Under the pieces are notes generated by a model. The model did not search any database. It had not been told where the DNA came from and saw only the letters and a list, made by a program, of their open reading frames with translations. From positions 248,001 through 312,000 of the forward strand of contig CADCSX010000002.1 in the NCBI GenBank assembly GCA_902805475.1: a stretch of DNA of 64,000 nucleotides. The letters run 5' to 3'. Below are positions 1 through 11,262 of the stretch, in pieces. Both the position numbers and the translations under genes were made by a program. How positions within the stretch are numbered: the first letter of the stretch is position 1; each line of letters begins with the position of its first letter. Source of the stretch: Entonaema liquescens. Its lineage: Eukaryota; Ascomycota; Sordariomycetes; Xylariales; Xylariaceae.

Positions 1-458
1 GGTTGATCAAGGGATGGAGTAGGAGACGGGGTAGCAGACGTGTCAAGGAGGAGGGCGGACGAAGAGATTCCATCAGTGCTGGTTATGGCTGGCGCTGGTG
101 GTGATACGGGAATAGCCGGATCTGCTGGGGATGGCGAGGCTCCAGTGTCTGCTGGGCCTGGGAGTATTTCCGTAGGTAGAGCTTCTGTAGGGGTGATATC
201 CCCTTGAGCTGGGTTTTCGATTGGGGATGCTTGACTATCGATCGTTGTCGAACTAGATATAGACGAAGGTGTTGAAGATGAGGTTGAAGTTGAAGATGAC
301 GATGATATCGAAGATGAAGTTGAACTCGATAAAGTTGATTCTGAAGCCGACTCTGAAGTCGATGTTGAACTAGGGGCTGCAGGTGTTGCTTGCTCGATAC
401 GGACTAATTTCGGCACTGCCGTACACCTTCTGCCCTTACGAGTCGTAATAGACGCCAT
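1..458 (-). CDS. N-terminal part of a Ser/Thr/Pro-rich protein, cut by the window edge
   Basis: An open frame of 152 codons starts at an ATG at 458 and runs off the left edge without a stop. The first 25 or so residues are basic (MASITTRKGRRC), followed by about 45 residues that are mostly Ser, Thr and Glu, then a Pro/Ala/Ser/Thr linker. There is no signal peptide at this start. Long Ser/Thr tracts are typical of fungal stalk or linker regions ahead of a transmembrane segment or catalytic domain, but neither is visible here. The function is unknown. An upstream exon supplying a signal peptide cannot be excluded. The low-complexity composition makes this less certain than a domain-based call. 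Confidence 0.5.
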   Translation of the reverse strand, partial: MASITTRKGRRCTAVPKLVRIEQATPAAPSSTSTSESASESTLSSSTSSSISSSSSTSTSSSTPSSISSSTTIDSQASPIENPAQGDITPTEALPTEILPGPADTGASPSPADPAIPVSPPAPAITSTDGISSSALLLDTSATPSPTPSLDQ

Positions 459-1003
459 GATCGTGAAGTATGAAAATAAGGCGATACCAGTCGCTAAAAA
501 CCGAACACGAAATAATTACCGCCGCTCTGGGCAAATGAAGTAAAGGTAAAATGAGGCTATAAGAAAGGAAGAAAAGAAAACGGCCGCGGCGGCCGAGCTA
601 CGATGATCAGATCATCAAAGATAAGTTGTGAAAGAATAGCAAAACTCTCGTTTTCCTCTGGAAAAAGACAAAGTGAGATGGAATTAAACGCTCTACGTAA
701 TGATGATATCTGAAAATGAAGTTTAGGAAGAAAAGCACTTACACCTCTCGGAAGAAAGCGAACGAGAACGGGATGGATGGGGTCTAGGGCTCGTCAAACG
801 ACTAGGTTAACGAGAATACTACGACGCCCCCCCTGGATGTCCACCATTCCGAGATAACCACTCTCTACTCTGCCACTTCGTGGACGTGCACTACTACGGT
901 GGTAAGGGTTTGCACGTCCATTTGATTCTGTCGTAACGACGAAGTCCCTGTATGGTGTGTTTGGTGGTAAGGATGTGGGAGGACAAGATTGGCTGATGTC
1001 GGT

Positions 1004-1037
1004 GTTGAGGCCGTTGAAGCCGTTGAAGCCGTTGAGG
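1004..1037. repeat. 9-bp tandem repeat, gttgaagcc unit
   Basis: Three complete 9-bp units (gttgaggcc, then gttgaagcc twice) and a partial fourth stand in tandem. The open frames crossing it on both strands are only the translation of the repeat (VEAVEA or TASTAS) and are not taken as genes. Confidence 0.8.
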
Positions 1038-1904
1038 AAACAAAAACGGTCAAGATCGGTTGGATAGGTCAGACAGGGGTAACCCCTAAAGCGCCGTCTA
1101 AAGTCTCCAATGAACCCTTTCAGGGCTCTTTCAGGGCTCTTTCAGGAGGGTTGATAGCCTCAGAATTCCCTCTTGTGGATGTGGGGTAAAACGCTTAAAC
1201 CCCTGACTTGTAACAAATCTGAAGCAACGAGGGTGGAGGGGAGGGTCAACCCTTCAGCCGCATAGATACGCCACAGTATTTATCATATTATAGGTAGTTA
1301 TTATATATTACAATAGTTATTATATATTATAACTTGTAATACTTAATATCTGTTTGAAAGAGATTAGCAAAATTTGAATAAATATAGCCGTGTGTACGGA
1401 TCCGTAAGGAGGTTTGTTACTCAAACATTATTTTTTTACATGCTATATTAATAATTCTGATATTGGTACTGGTGGGGGCTGTAGGCTTGTTTCGTTAATA
1501 CCTTAGTGTGTGTATGTTGTATGTTACTGACTGGACTGGGGGATACATAGCGACGTCTAGGGACGGAAGCGAGCGGCTTGGCACGGGTTGAACTGTTAAG
1601 GAGTTACGGTGTTTTAACGAATTAACCATCGGTGGGTAAAATAAACGTCTCCTGTTTTCTTCACCAGAGATGGGGAAAAAAGGCATCGAACGACTCCGAG
1701 TTTCAAGGTAAATATGATGATATAGTTGAGTCCCGAGAACACTTGTAGGATCGAGTTCTGATGGTCCCTCCCGAGCTGCCGAAGGGGGATTGTGCATCAA
1801 GGTAAGTAGTATTTTGTGCATGTAATCCACTTAGCCTACCCGATTTACGGGGAGATATCAAACTTGATGGATCAATGTTTGCGGATATTGATGTCGATGC
1901 CAAT

Positions 1905-1938
1905 GTATGGTCTTATAGAAGGTATGGTCTTATAGAAG
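1905..1938. repeat. Perfect 17-bp direct tandem duplication
   Basis: The 17-mer gtatggtcttatagaag occurs twice back to back with no mismatch. This looks like a recent slippage or repair duplication in non-coding DNA. Confidence 0.85.
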
Positions 1939-2944
1939 AGTCCTTGGCAAAGGTTTATATATGACAAACGGTGATTGTTAGCTCTCGTCGAATAATGCGT
2001 GGTGATAGGAGGGGATGGACCACTTTCATTTGAGAGCGACCAGGGGAAAAAGTTGAAAAAGTTCCAATAACATACCCCAAATCATCTTACATAATTACTA
2101 TGGTAATAGAACTTTAGAAACCAGCCAATGAGAATTCACATCGGTTGTCGGCCGTTAGTAGCGGCAACTAGCGTTTATTGATCCTAGGTACCTTAGGCAC
2201 TTAACCTAATTGCTCCTATTGCTCCAACCATCCCATCTTGATGCAGTCAGGAAGCAGGGAAGGCACCTAACAAATAAAAAAGTTACCAAGCACATGTCCA
2301 ATTGGCACACAAAAGGTTAAATGTAACATTGGAGGAGTTAAGAATGCACAGACCAAATTTGACTAAGAAAAAAAATATCAATTGTCAACTAGAGCAGAAA
2401 ACCCCCAAAACTAAAACTTGCCAAACTCCGCGCTCCAAATTTCAACCGATTACAACAGGGTCCCTTAAACATTTCCCATCATGTCTTCCCGGCTCTACTA
2501 AGCGTCACGAGCAACCACACCCCCTTCTCAATTCCTATTTGGGAAGCCTGTCGTGAACTTAGCGGAACTTAAGCTATTATTAGTTTTAGTTTCTTAAGAC
2601 TCTAATTGACATTTGAAGCACCTGGAAACATTTCTGGAGCATCTAGAACATCTAGAAGCTCTCTCTCTCACCGTCAAATTGATTAAAACTGGCCAAGCTA
2701 CTTGCCCAGCTATTATTACCAGCTACTATCAGCTACCACCAGCTACCACCAGCTACCACCAGCCTTGGAGAGCTGTGTTACCCATAAGCGTCATTTTGCA
2801 AGGCAACCTTTAGAACTCTTTGCCCCTACTGGACTCCCCCTACTGAACCTCTTACTGGACCTCTTACTGGAGCAGTGTACGTACTATTACTACTATATTT
2901 GACCGTGTGCACGCCTACCTCCATTTGCGACAACTTATTCAAGA

Positions 2945-4948
2945 ATGTTGGGTTCAATAGTCAGCTTTGGTAAGTGAACTTAGCATCTATTTTTCTCATT
3001 TTTACTTATCGTGAAGTACGCTGTGGAAACAGTCAAGATTACCCATGTATATGCAACCAACAACCAACAACCAACAATACATTTCAAATTGTAAGCTGAA
3101 AAGGCGTTGTATGAGTATTCTAAATTTTTTTTGTTTTTTTTTATTATTAATTTCTTTTTTATAAAAAATAATCAACTTGCGAAAATCTTTATATAAAAAA
3201 TAATCCCGTTTATATCTGTTCACTATCTCATATATTTATTAGTGCCAAACGCGCACGAAATCGGACCGCCGCCTAAGGACGTTCCGCCAGCTACTCCTAT
3301 CAGATTACCACAATTCAATCTTCAATCATCTGACGCAAATTCTCATCCTTCCCTTGTTCACTTCCTACAACAGCTACAGCGACCTAATGAGCTTACCGAA
3401 TCTCATTTTGCCGCCCTTGGCCTTGAGGTACATTCTGACGCCCCGCCCGAGGATGTTGTCCCGGACCCGTCCTTCTTACCCATAGCCTCTGAATGGGTCG
3501 GTGTCGACTTAGACGAGGCCCGACGTAGGGACCCAACTTTTCGACGTACCCTTTCTAATGGAAGGCTTTCTCCTGAGGCTCGTATCTTTATAGACCGCCG
3601 TACTGAACTTTCTATACCGAATCAAGCCGCTTTTAGGACCCTTCGTCGTATCAAACCTGAACCTGGGACTCAAGCGCCACGACTAGGGAATTGTTATGAG
3701 TTCTACAGGCAGATGGAGTTGATGGCCCAGTATTGGGATGATACCTCCTTACCACCGCTTTCTACTGATGATGAGGAAGAATCAGCACCAACTGACTCGA
3801 ATTCCGAGCCATCGGCTGCCGGTGCTTCGACCAAGAACCCGGAGGCCAAATCTAAGGCCCCCGAACGGGTTACTTACCGCACTAATACCGGCTCTAGCAT
3901 GCCGGCCGAATTCCGTCATAACTTAATCTCATCTTTCGTTAAACTTATAGCTTACGACTTCGGTTGCAATGTCGTCCCACCGAGAGTTGAGCCTCGCTTA
4001 CAGCTACTTGCACCTGCCATTAAAGAAGTTTCAAAATCAAAAGTGCGATATCACCCTCAGGTCGCATCTTACTTTCCATCAGGGTGCGTATTTCTATGCA
4101 AGGCGCCGATGACCCGGGAAGCTGCCCGTGCGGGTATCGTTGAAGGCCCCATAGCAGCGGTATCGGCGCGCAACACTACCAATTTCCCCACTTCAGCGGA
4201 GGCGAACTTGGATTTCGGTCGTGAGCTTGTCGCGGCATTGATTACCGCACAGCACCGCTCCCGCGAAGGCCAACCTGAGAAACGGTTCGGCGAGGGTAAA
4301 TGGTGGGCTACGGAGAAGCGATGGGGTGGAGGCGAGGGTGGTCCCATAGGACGGGAGATCGACGGCGACACCATCGTAGGCGACAAGGATTCCACTGGGT
4401 CCAACCCTGAGGCGGCCGAAGGTGTAAAGCCAGTGCCAGTGCCAGAGACCACTAGCGCTACCAAAGAGATCAAAGTAGGGGGCAAGACCGTGCTAATCCC
4501 CGTGCGTGGGCAGCCTGTGAACAAGAAGCCGCGCAAGAACCTAAGCATCTACGATAGCTATCGTATGGTGCGACTACCGTCGTCGAACTGGGACAAGAAG
4601 ACCAAGTACATGGCTGTAGGCAAGATTAAAGGCGCCGACTTCGACGACGTATTCGTACTCAGTAGTCTATTCCACCACCTGTGCGTGATCCGCGTGCGTG
4701 TGCCTAACCGGCTGCTCGAGGTATTTGCAGGTGCGCCGGATGGGTATACCAACCCCCAAGGCGGGGAGAAGTCAAAGAGCTGGGGGAAGCTGGAGGTGTG
4801 GCGCAGCAAATGGTACGATTTGTTTATCGTCGAGGAAAGGCTTGAGGCCATGCGCCTGCTCTGGGGCGTGATGGGATGGGTTATGCGCACAGAAGATGAA
4901 GGTGAAAACGCGAAGACGAGCGAAGATGTTGTGATGAAGAATGCTTAA
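2945..4948 (+). CDS. Conserved-looking fungal protein of unknown function, two exons
   Basis: The long open frame has no ATG near its 5' end: its first residues follow an in-frame stop at 3194 with only GTG available. A short first exon at 2945-2969 (ATG, giving MLGSIVSF) ends at a perfect GTAAGT donor, and TATTTATTAG at 3242 is a good acceptor. Joining 2945-2969 to 3243-4948 keeps frame and gives 576 residues. The protein is soluble, with an acidic Ser-rich linker around residue 190 and a charged Gly/Trp/Lys-rich segment near 350-370. A well-ordered C-terminal half contains Tyr/Trp-rich segments such as KYMAVGKIKGADFDDVFVL. I recognise no known domain and no signal peptide or membrane span. 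Codon use looks normal. The intron (273 bp) is long for this genome; the first exon is the least certain part. Confidence 0.65.
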
Positions 4949-5626
4949 AGTCGACTCTATTCTAAGAGCTAAGACCGTTCTATGGATTAACTAGTCGACT
5001 ACTACCCGGATTGGGGTGTCGTTAACTTGAGTTGCAAAGACAGTTGCTTATTGAATCTAGACTATGCGGTAGCTAGGAAGCCTAGCATCTGTCTGATAGA
5101 CATGAATGAAGTATATGACGATTAATAGGAAGATTACTTACGTTCCTTTTAGTTGCGCCCTCTAATAGTTCTAACTACATCCCACTTCTATTTAGCCATT
5201 CACTCGATTTATTCTCTAACAGCGATTCTAAACACGCTTGGCAAATCGACCTTCTTTATAGAGCATATAACTACTAGCAACCAACTCTCCTAAGTTTCTA
5301 GAGCAAAGTTAAACCTAAACGAAATACTATTGGTTTCTGCAATTCTACACCGCCAATGGTCAACAAGTAATGTATACTCGCCAGATCTGACGTAAAGTAT
5401 AAAAGTCAATTCCTGTCCTTTTTTCCCCCGTGCCCAAGCGACAACTGCCATTTTCAGGTAGCACGTAAGCACTCACACATACCTACCTACATACCTTACC
5501 TCATAACACTTTACCAGGTATCAACATGCGCGAAAAAAACTCGGTCATCCGGGTCGACGATACTTCCCGTCTAGCGAGCCGCAAAAAGTCAAGTATGATT
5601 GATATAAAGCTAACTAGAGGTTAAAC

Positions 5627-5642
5627 GTGTGTGTGTGTGTGT
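5627..5642. repeat. GT dinucleotide microsatellite
   Basis: Eight uninterrupted GT units in non-coding DNA. Confidence 0.9.
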
Positions 5643-8600
5643 CGGTGTAATCAGACCTCTGACCGCTTGTCATCCCATAGCCGCGGGCGGGTTGTGTATT
5701 CTGCTTATCTACCTGACTTACCTACTTACTTACCTGATACTTGCTTGCAGCATCCCGTGCGTGTGTGAAGTTACATTTAAGCGTTCAGAGGCTTACCTGC
5801 CTATTACGCACATAATGTTCTGACATAATTGCGATGATGATGCGGGAGCGGAGTGGCGGTAAGGGTCCAGGAGGGAGATGTATGCATGTATGTATGCATG
5901 TATATACGTACGTACCGCATCGTGGTCCGGTTACCGACGACATAGGTTTGGTAGTTTTTATACATATGTAAGTTGTTGTTGTTGTTGTAGTGTCTAAAAT
6001 AAGTATGTGTTTACAAAGGATGTAGTAATGAGTGCCTAACCTAAGGTAGGTGCTCGGTAGGCTGAAGGAATCAACGGACCTATTACGCCCAAGGGGTCGA
6101 AAGGGCTAGAAACTCGAAAAACAAGGAATCTTGTGTAGTGGTAAGTTAGAAGGATTACAAAATAGGATAGATAATTCGTCGGTTAACATATTAAGGTTGT
6201 ATTTTTGCTATGAGACAATGATACGTGCTCCAGGGTCTTCGGTGAACTGGTATACTTCGGCTATTAAACAACCCTACGTCGACAATAAGGAGTTGTCGAC
6301 TACTATAGCCTCCTAGATCTAATACAGGTTTATTTCGAGGGCTAGGTAACAGCCCCATTCGATACAAAAGATAAATAAGTTCGATCTTAGCGATCATCCC
6401 CTATTAATCGCCTCCACGAAACACTGAGCTGCATACGGCGTATTATACAGGCACAAATACGTGTATCTGCGCATCCGGCTCCGCAATGTAGATGCTGCGG
6501 GCGGTATTACGGCCCCAGGTCCAGACACTTACCTGTCTGGCATACTTATTCTGTTATGGTCCAGCTAGCCCCCGCTAGGTAACCGGAATAAGATAGGTGA
6601 GGTAAGGCAGCCGGAGAATAAGCGACATAAGTTAGAATTGAGTTATGAGAATGACTACCGGAGTCTCATTCCTATAGGCCTGGTAGCAAGTAGATCAAGT
6701 AGGCTTAGCTTAGCCATATCGAAGAGCTCGGCCAGCTACTCGGTATAATAGTCGTGGCAACGTACGACTTAGACGCGCTAGGCGAGCACTCGAGCCCAGC
6801 TCTACGATATCATTGATCCAAATGCGAGCGGCTTGATGAAACGTCTGGCTATAAATATACAGCAGTGTCGGCGCTAATCTATCCCCAGGTTTTATTGAAT
6901 GGGGTGTTTGTGATGCGGAGTTTTGCCGCCAGCCTTGGGCATCTGTACGTCGCGTTCCGAGTGGCGATGCTGTCTCCTTTCGAATGGTGTATGTTCTGAT
7001 CCTTGATGTGATATTCCAGCCTGCATATATGCCATGTATGTTATCTCGTGTCTGTACGAGACCTTACGAATCTAGTTCGCAATAATTCCATGATCGTCTC
7101 AATTTTACCTTTGGCTGCCTCACCAGCAAACGATTCGGATCAAGAGTATGACGTAGCGAGATCGAAGACCACGGACCACTTCTACCCAAACCGAAACCTC
7201 ACCGTGCTCTGGCGTAAGACATGCAGACCTTGGCATAGATCGGTCTCAGATGAATTCGACGTCGTTGATCTAACGGCCCTCGGAACTGCGGGAGGGCCCG
7301 TGGTTCCAAGCTCCACAAGTCTAACGCCGCTGTTTAAGGCGAGTTAGAGTCGTGTGCGTTAGAAAGGCTTTAACTGTGTAAGGTACCGATCGAGGGGGGG
7401 GGGATACAACGTTGCCTTCACATAGCAAAATAGTTCTATACCAATTAGATAGAAACTTCTTGAGCTGAGACGTAAACACAACTCTAAAAGAAAGATGAGG
7501 CTAGAGAAATATGCAACTTGGAGCTAAAGATAGCTACAACAGCTGTATCGCCTCAATCGCCTCGTTTTGGCAGCTGAGCCGGCCTTACGCTAAAGGTAGG
7601 GCGACAGTTTCGACTTAGGCGAAAGGTAGGAAGATAGAAAGGGTATAGCGTAAGACCCTTCTGGCGTTAATGTCAAGCTGAAGCGCGCTTGAGTTAGTGC
7701 TGTCATGCCGACGCACAACTAATCGATACAGCATAGCATAGCCTCTAAGAGGGTTACATGCAGCACACCCGGGCGGTAAATAGCTGCATGCGTCTGCGTG
7801 TCTGCGTGGATACGTGGGTGAGGTGGCTGGAAGGCCCTGGGCCCTGTTACCCGACATGCTGTACCTGCTTAAGTCATAACAATATCGGACCGCTGACTCG
7901 CAGACAAATCCGGAGTAGGTATGGCGGCATGGCGGCATGGCAACGATGATACCTATCTAGATAGGGCTGGTTATTTCTTGGTCCATGCCGTCCCGAAAAA
8001 TTTTTGGTCCTTGCAGACGATGCGGTGCAATGTTGCGGCTGTGCTGCTCGGCATTGGTTCCTCCACATGTTTTCTTCATCCCAGGGACCTGGGAGTGTCT
8101 AGGGACGATGCATGTGGCGTCTGTATGAAAGATGAGACGAGGTTTCTGACACCTTGTACCTGTATGATCTACGGCAATACTCCCGCTTGGGATAGACTAT
8201 AAACTTTTGATGTTCGGTGGTTATACGTAAACTGCTCTTCACTCCGTTGGTTACCTCTCGCTGTGATCGAGGCGAGAAGCACTGTTAATCCTTTGAACTT
8301 GACTTGCGGGGATCCCCGTCACTAAGACCTACAAGCAAAAGCAACTTCCCGAAAGTCAAAGACCGAAAGTAAATTTGAATATCCGCGGAGCTTAGTCGTT
8401 GGTGGATGCATCTCCGATAGGTAGTTATTTGGATATAATGATTTCAACTTTGGAAAATCACAGCCACATAGCCACGATGATTTTGCATTTGCTACGTTGT
8501 AGATATGCGGGCAAGACGCATACGCATGCGTGGTGAGAAAGCGAAACTCGGTCCAGATACCCGTCTAATAAGATCTCCCACGTATTGCAGAATTTAAAGT

Positions 8601-9043
8601 GTGGCCTTGTGGTGTGTTCCATGCATTAGGAAAGTATAGGAGGAAGGTGTAGGCGCGGTTAAACCCTGGCCGGAGAAGCAAATTCAGACGAAATACTTTG
8701 GTGCTGCACGTCAGCCACCATGTTCGGGTATCCCGAACATTGTTGCGTTTGCTTTTAACATTGGCTTGAAAGCTCCGGATCATTCGTTATTCCCCTTTCC
8801 GTTTCGCGTTCTCCCCAAGACAAAAACACTTGCATATATATGATATCTTCATGCATTCATGGTATGTATTGTGTATGTATTGACTTTCGAGGCGGCTTAC
8901 GGCGTTGGACGCTGAAAGAACCTCGCTTGATATTTTTGATAAGTGCCTAATAAATTAACTTGACGTACGCCAATCTGTAAACGAGGCTGATGGACTTAAG
9001 TAATCTGACGGACATACGAAGTAGTTCAACTATCGTAGCGCTG

Positions 9044-9094
9044 TATACTGCCATATTGCCATACTGCCATATACTGCCATATACTGCCATATAA
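9044..9094. repeat. Short minisatellite, atactgccat unit
   Basis: About five tandem copies of a 10-bp unit (atactgccat with one atattgcc variant) in the gene-free region. Confidence 0.85.
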
Positions 9095-11092
9095 CACCAA
9101 TACAAGACGGATTTCGCCGGGAGGAGCTTGTTGAATAGATACTTACGAATGAAGACATAATGTTAAACTGGACTTACGACAAGTACACAAAATAGAACAA
9201 TGAATGTTTTGGGTATTTGCGCTTATTAGGTCGCCGATCGGGCTTGCGGTAACAAGGCAGCCCAAGAATCTCATTCGCTCGAGGAAGATGCTGTAGAGAA
9301 ATTACGTTGTAACAGTACTGACGTGTTCCGCTGTACCGAGTCTGCGAGTGTAGTTTAAGAGCCGCAAAAGCTATAGTTGCTGTATTAATGTCCAGACTTA
9401 TTTCTCATCGTAAACAAAGTAACTAGTCACTAATAAGTAACTAATAGCTGTAAGTTGTCAGAGTGTATAGCGGAAGACGGCGATGCAATCTTGGGACCGT
9501 CTTCAGCTCCGAGGTCAAACGTCGAGGATTATTTTGACCTGATGGCTATAAGTGACGATCATATAGCAAAAATCAATAGGGTTCCTAGAGCTGCTGAATA
9601 GTATTAAATGGTAAATGAACAAAAAGAAAAGTCTAATCCTTGATAAAAATCCTTGGTGAAATCCTTGGTGTTGTGAATCCATTGCTGAACTATTGGATTT
9701 GTTGGTCTCCATAATCCCATAATGATGGTCAAAAGGCGAGGGCACGGAACCTTCAACGAGTACGAAGTAATTAGGTATGCTTGTAATCGAACTATGAAAA
9801 AAAAAGAAGCCGCGGTTCAATCGGCGAATTGCTTTTTTTTTGCTTGTCCATTCGGTTTCTGTTTCTGTTTGTTCTTCAAGAATCCTTGTTATAACTTATT
9901 TAGGATTAGACTTGGTGATTATTCTTTTTAGTTTCAGGTATTAGTTATGAGATTACTGGGCATACGACAAAAAAGTATTTTCCATGTGGCTGGACCCCTC
10001 TAAAAGATGGCCCTAGCTCGGATGACGATAGCTTATTACTCCTTACGGTTACTTTAACAGGTTGGTATAAGGTATAGGTAATTGTATATAGAAATACACT
10101 ATAGAATGCGCAGCCACGGCGTAGGGGTTTGTACCTAATTGGTGGTACAGGCCAACTGGGGCCAACACCAACTGACAAAACCCCACACATTATCGGCGTG
10201 CCGGAGTTGGAAACAAGCGCCAAAGAGAAAGGCTTCTCCAAGTACCTAGGTAATTTCTACAATAGAAGCTAAACCACTAAATCAAGCCAAAAGCCTATGA
10301 CCGCACTTTCCTGCACGTAGCTTGCATTACATGGTATTTTGGTAGGTGCCATAGGGCCCATATCGTTATCTGTACTTACTCCGCACATCTTTAGGGTCGC
10401 TTTTGTCCGTCTTCTCGTTGCATCCATGACCCAACTTTTTTTTTTTTTCTTTCCAAGACTACGCCCCGTCTCCCCTTGTCTCCCTTACACGGCTACTCGG
10501 AAGGTTACTTAGAACCTTAGAACCTTGGAAGACTTTTTACCACCTGCGACATCTCCGATTATTCGGTATATTTGGTATATTTTGGAGAATATTAGCTCCA
10601 AACCCCTGTCTACAGGTGAGTGTGTCCGTGTGTGATGCGCGCAAGTTGTCAAGGTCCCCTGCGCCGCAAACCGCTTGACCGCTGTACTGGTAATATTTTT
10701 TTTTCTTTCTTTCCCTTGCTGGTGGTGTACACACACTCATGTACACATTTATAACCCAACTTGGAAATTCTTGGCATTATACTTCTTTTCGACAGAAAAT
10801 AATAATAATAATAAAAATAAAAATAAGGAAAAATAAGGTCTTGGTAGTTACATGGGGGGCTGCGCTTACATCCACAATAGATACATAACTACTTCTGCTT
10901 CTACACTAACCAGCTTCGATCAATACATACATCATACCCATTATTTCACACGCGAGACGATATACAAACATCGTGAATACCTCCCGTTCGTCTCTCAAGC
11001 TTTTAAGTCTTGTCTATAAGAACCTATTACCTTGTCCACCCCCTCCGACGGCAAAATCCTTTCCCCGCTTACACTCGCCTATAATACCCCCC

Positions 11093-11140
11093 ACGAGTTC
11101 ATATCACGAGTTCATATCACGAATTCATATCACGAATTCC
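11093..11140. repeat. 13-bp tandem repeat upstream of the metacaspase
   Basis: Three complete copies of acgaRttcatatc and a fourth partial copy stand in tandem about 125 bp before the metacaspase start codon, so in its promoter or 5' UTR. Copies 1-2 have G and copies 3-4 have A at the fifth position. It could be a clustered regulatory site or only a slippage product. Confidence 0.8.
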
Positions 11141-11262
11141 TAGTTTACGAACCTTACCCAACCGGCACTCGCTCGTCCCGCTAACAACACGACCTAACAT
11201 CGCGAATAGTATATTATATACTATATACACACGCACATATACACAAAGCTTAGCTTCTTGAT

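Larger units (their letters stand above)
459..2944. other. Intergenic stretch, no supported gene
   Basis: About 2.5 kb with only short open frames that lack ATG starts, codon structure or splice-compatible neighbours. It holds several small tandem repeats (listed separately), AT-rich patches around 1270-1370, and a trinucleotide-like agctaccacc repeat near 2715-2760. It should contain the promoter of the minus-strand gene at 1-458 and of the plus-strand gene starting at 2945. Confidence 0.5.
4949..11262. other. 6.3-kb gene-free region of ordinary base composition
   Basis: No open frame here combines an ATG start, convincing codon usage and recognisable sequence; the longest is about 107 codons. 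Frames at 7048-7347 and 7615-7938 were examined and not accepted. The stretch contains microsatellites (GT run at 5627, GTT run near 5971), a 10-bp minisatellite near 9044, homopolymers (G run near 7397, T run near 10437) and a 13-bp tandem repeat just upstream of the metacaspase. It is not strongly AT-biased, unlike the retroelement blocks. Short non-coding RNA genes could be present but I cannot support one. Confidence 0.5.

Noticed and set aside
7048..7347. 99-codon plus-strand frame
   Set aside because: It opens with GTG, not ATG, has no recognisable content, and no splice-compatible neighbour.
7615..8202. Overlapping frames on both strands of 60-107 codons
   Set aside because: Mutually overlapping, Cys/Arg-rich by composition, and no family or conserved motif; consistent with chance frames in GC-normal DNA.
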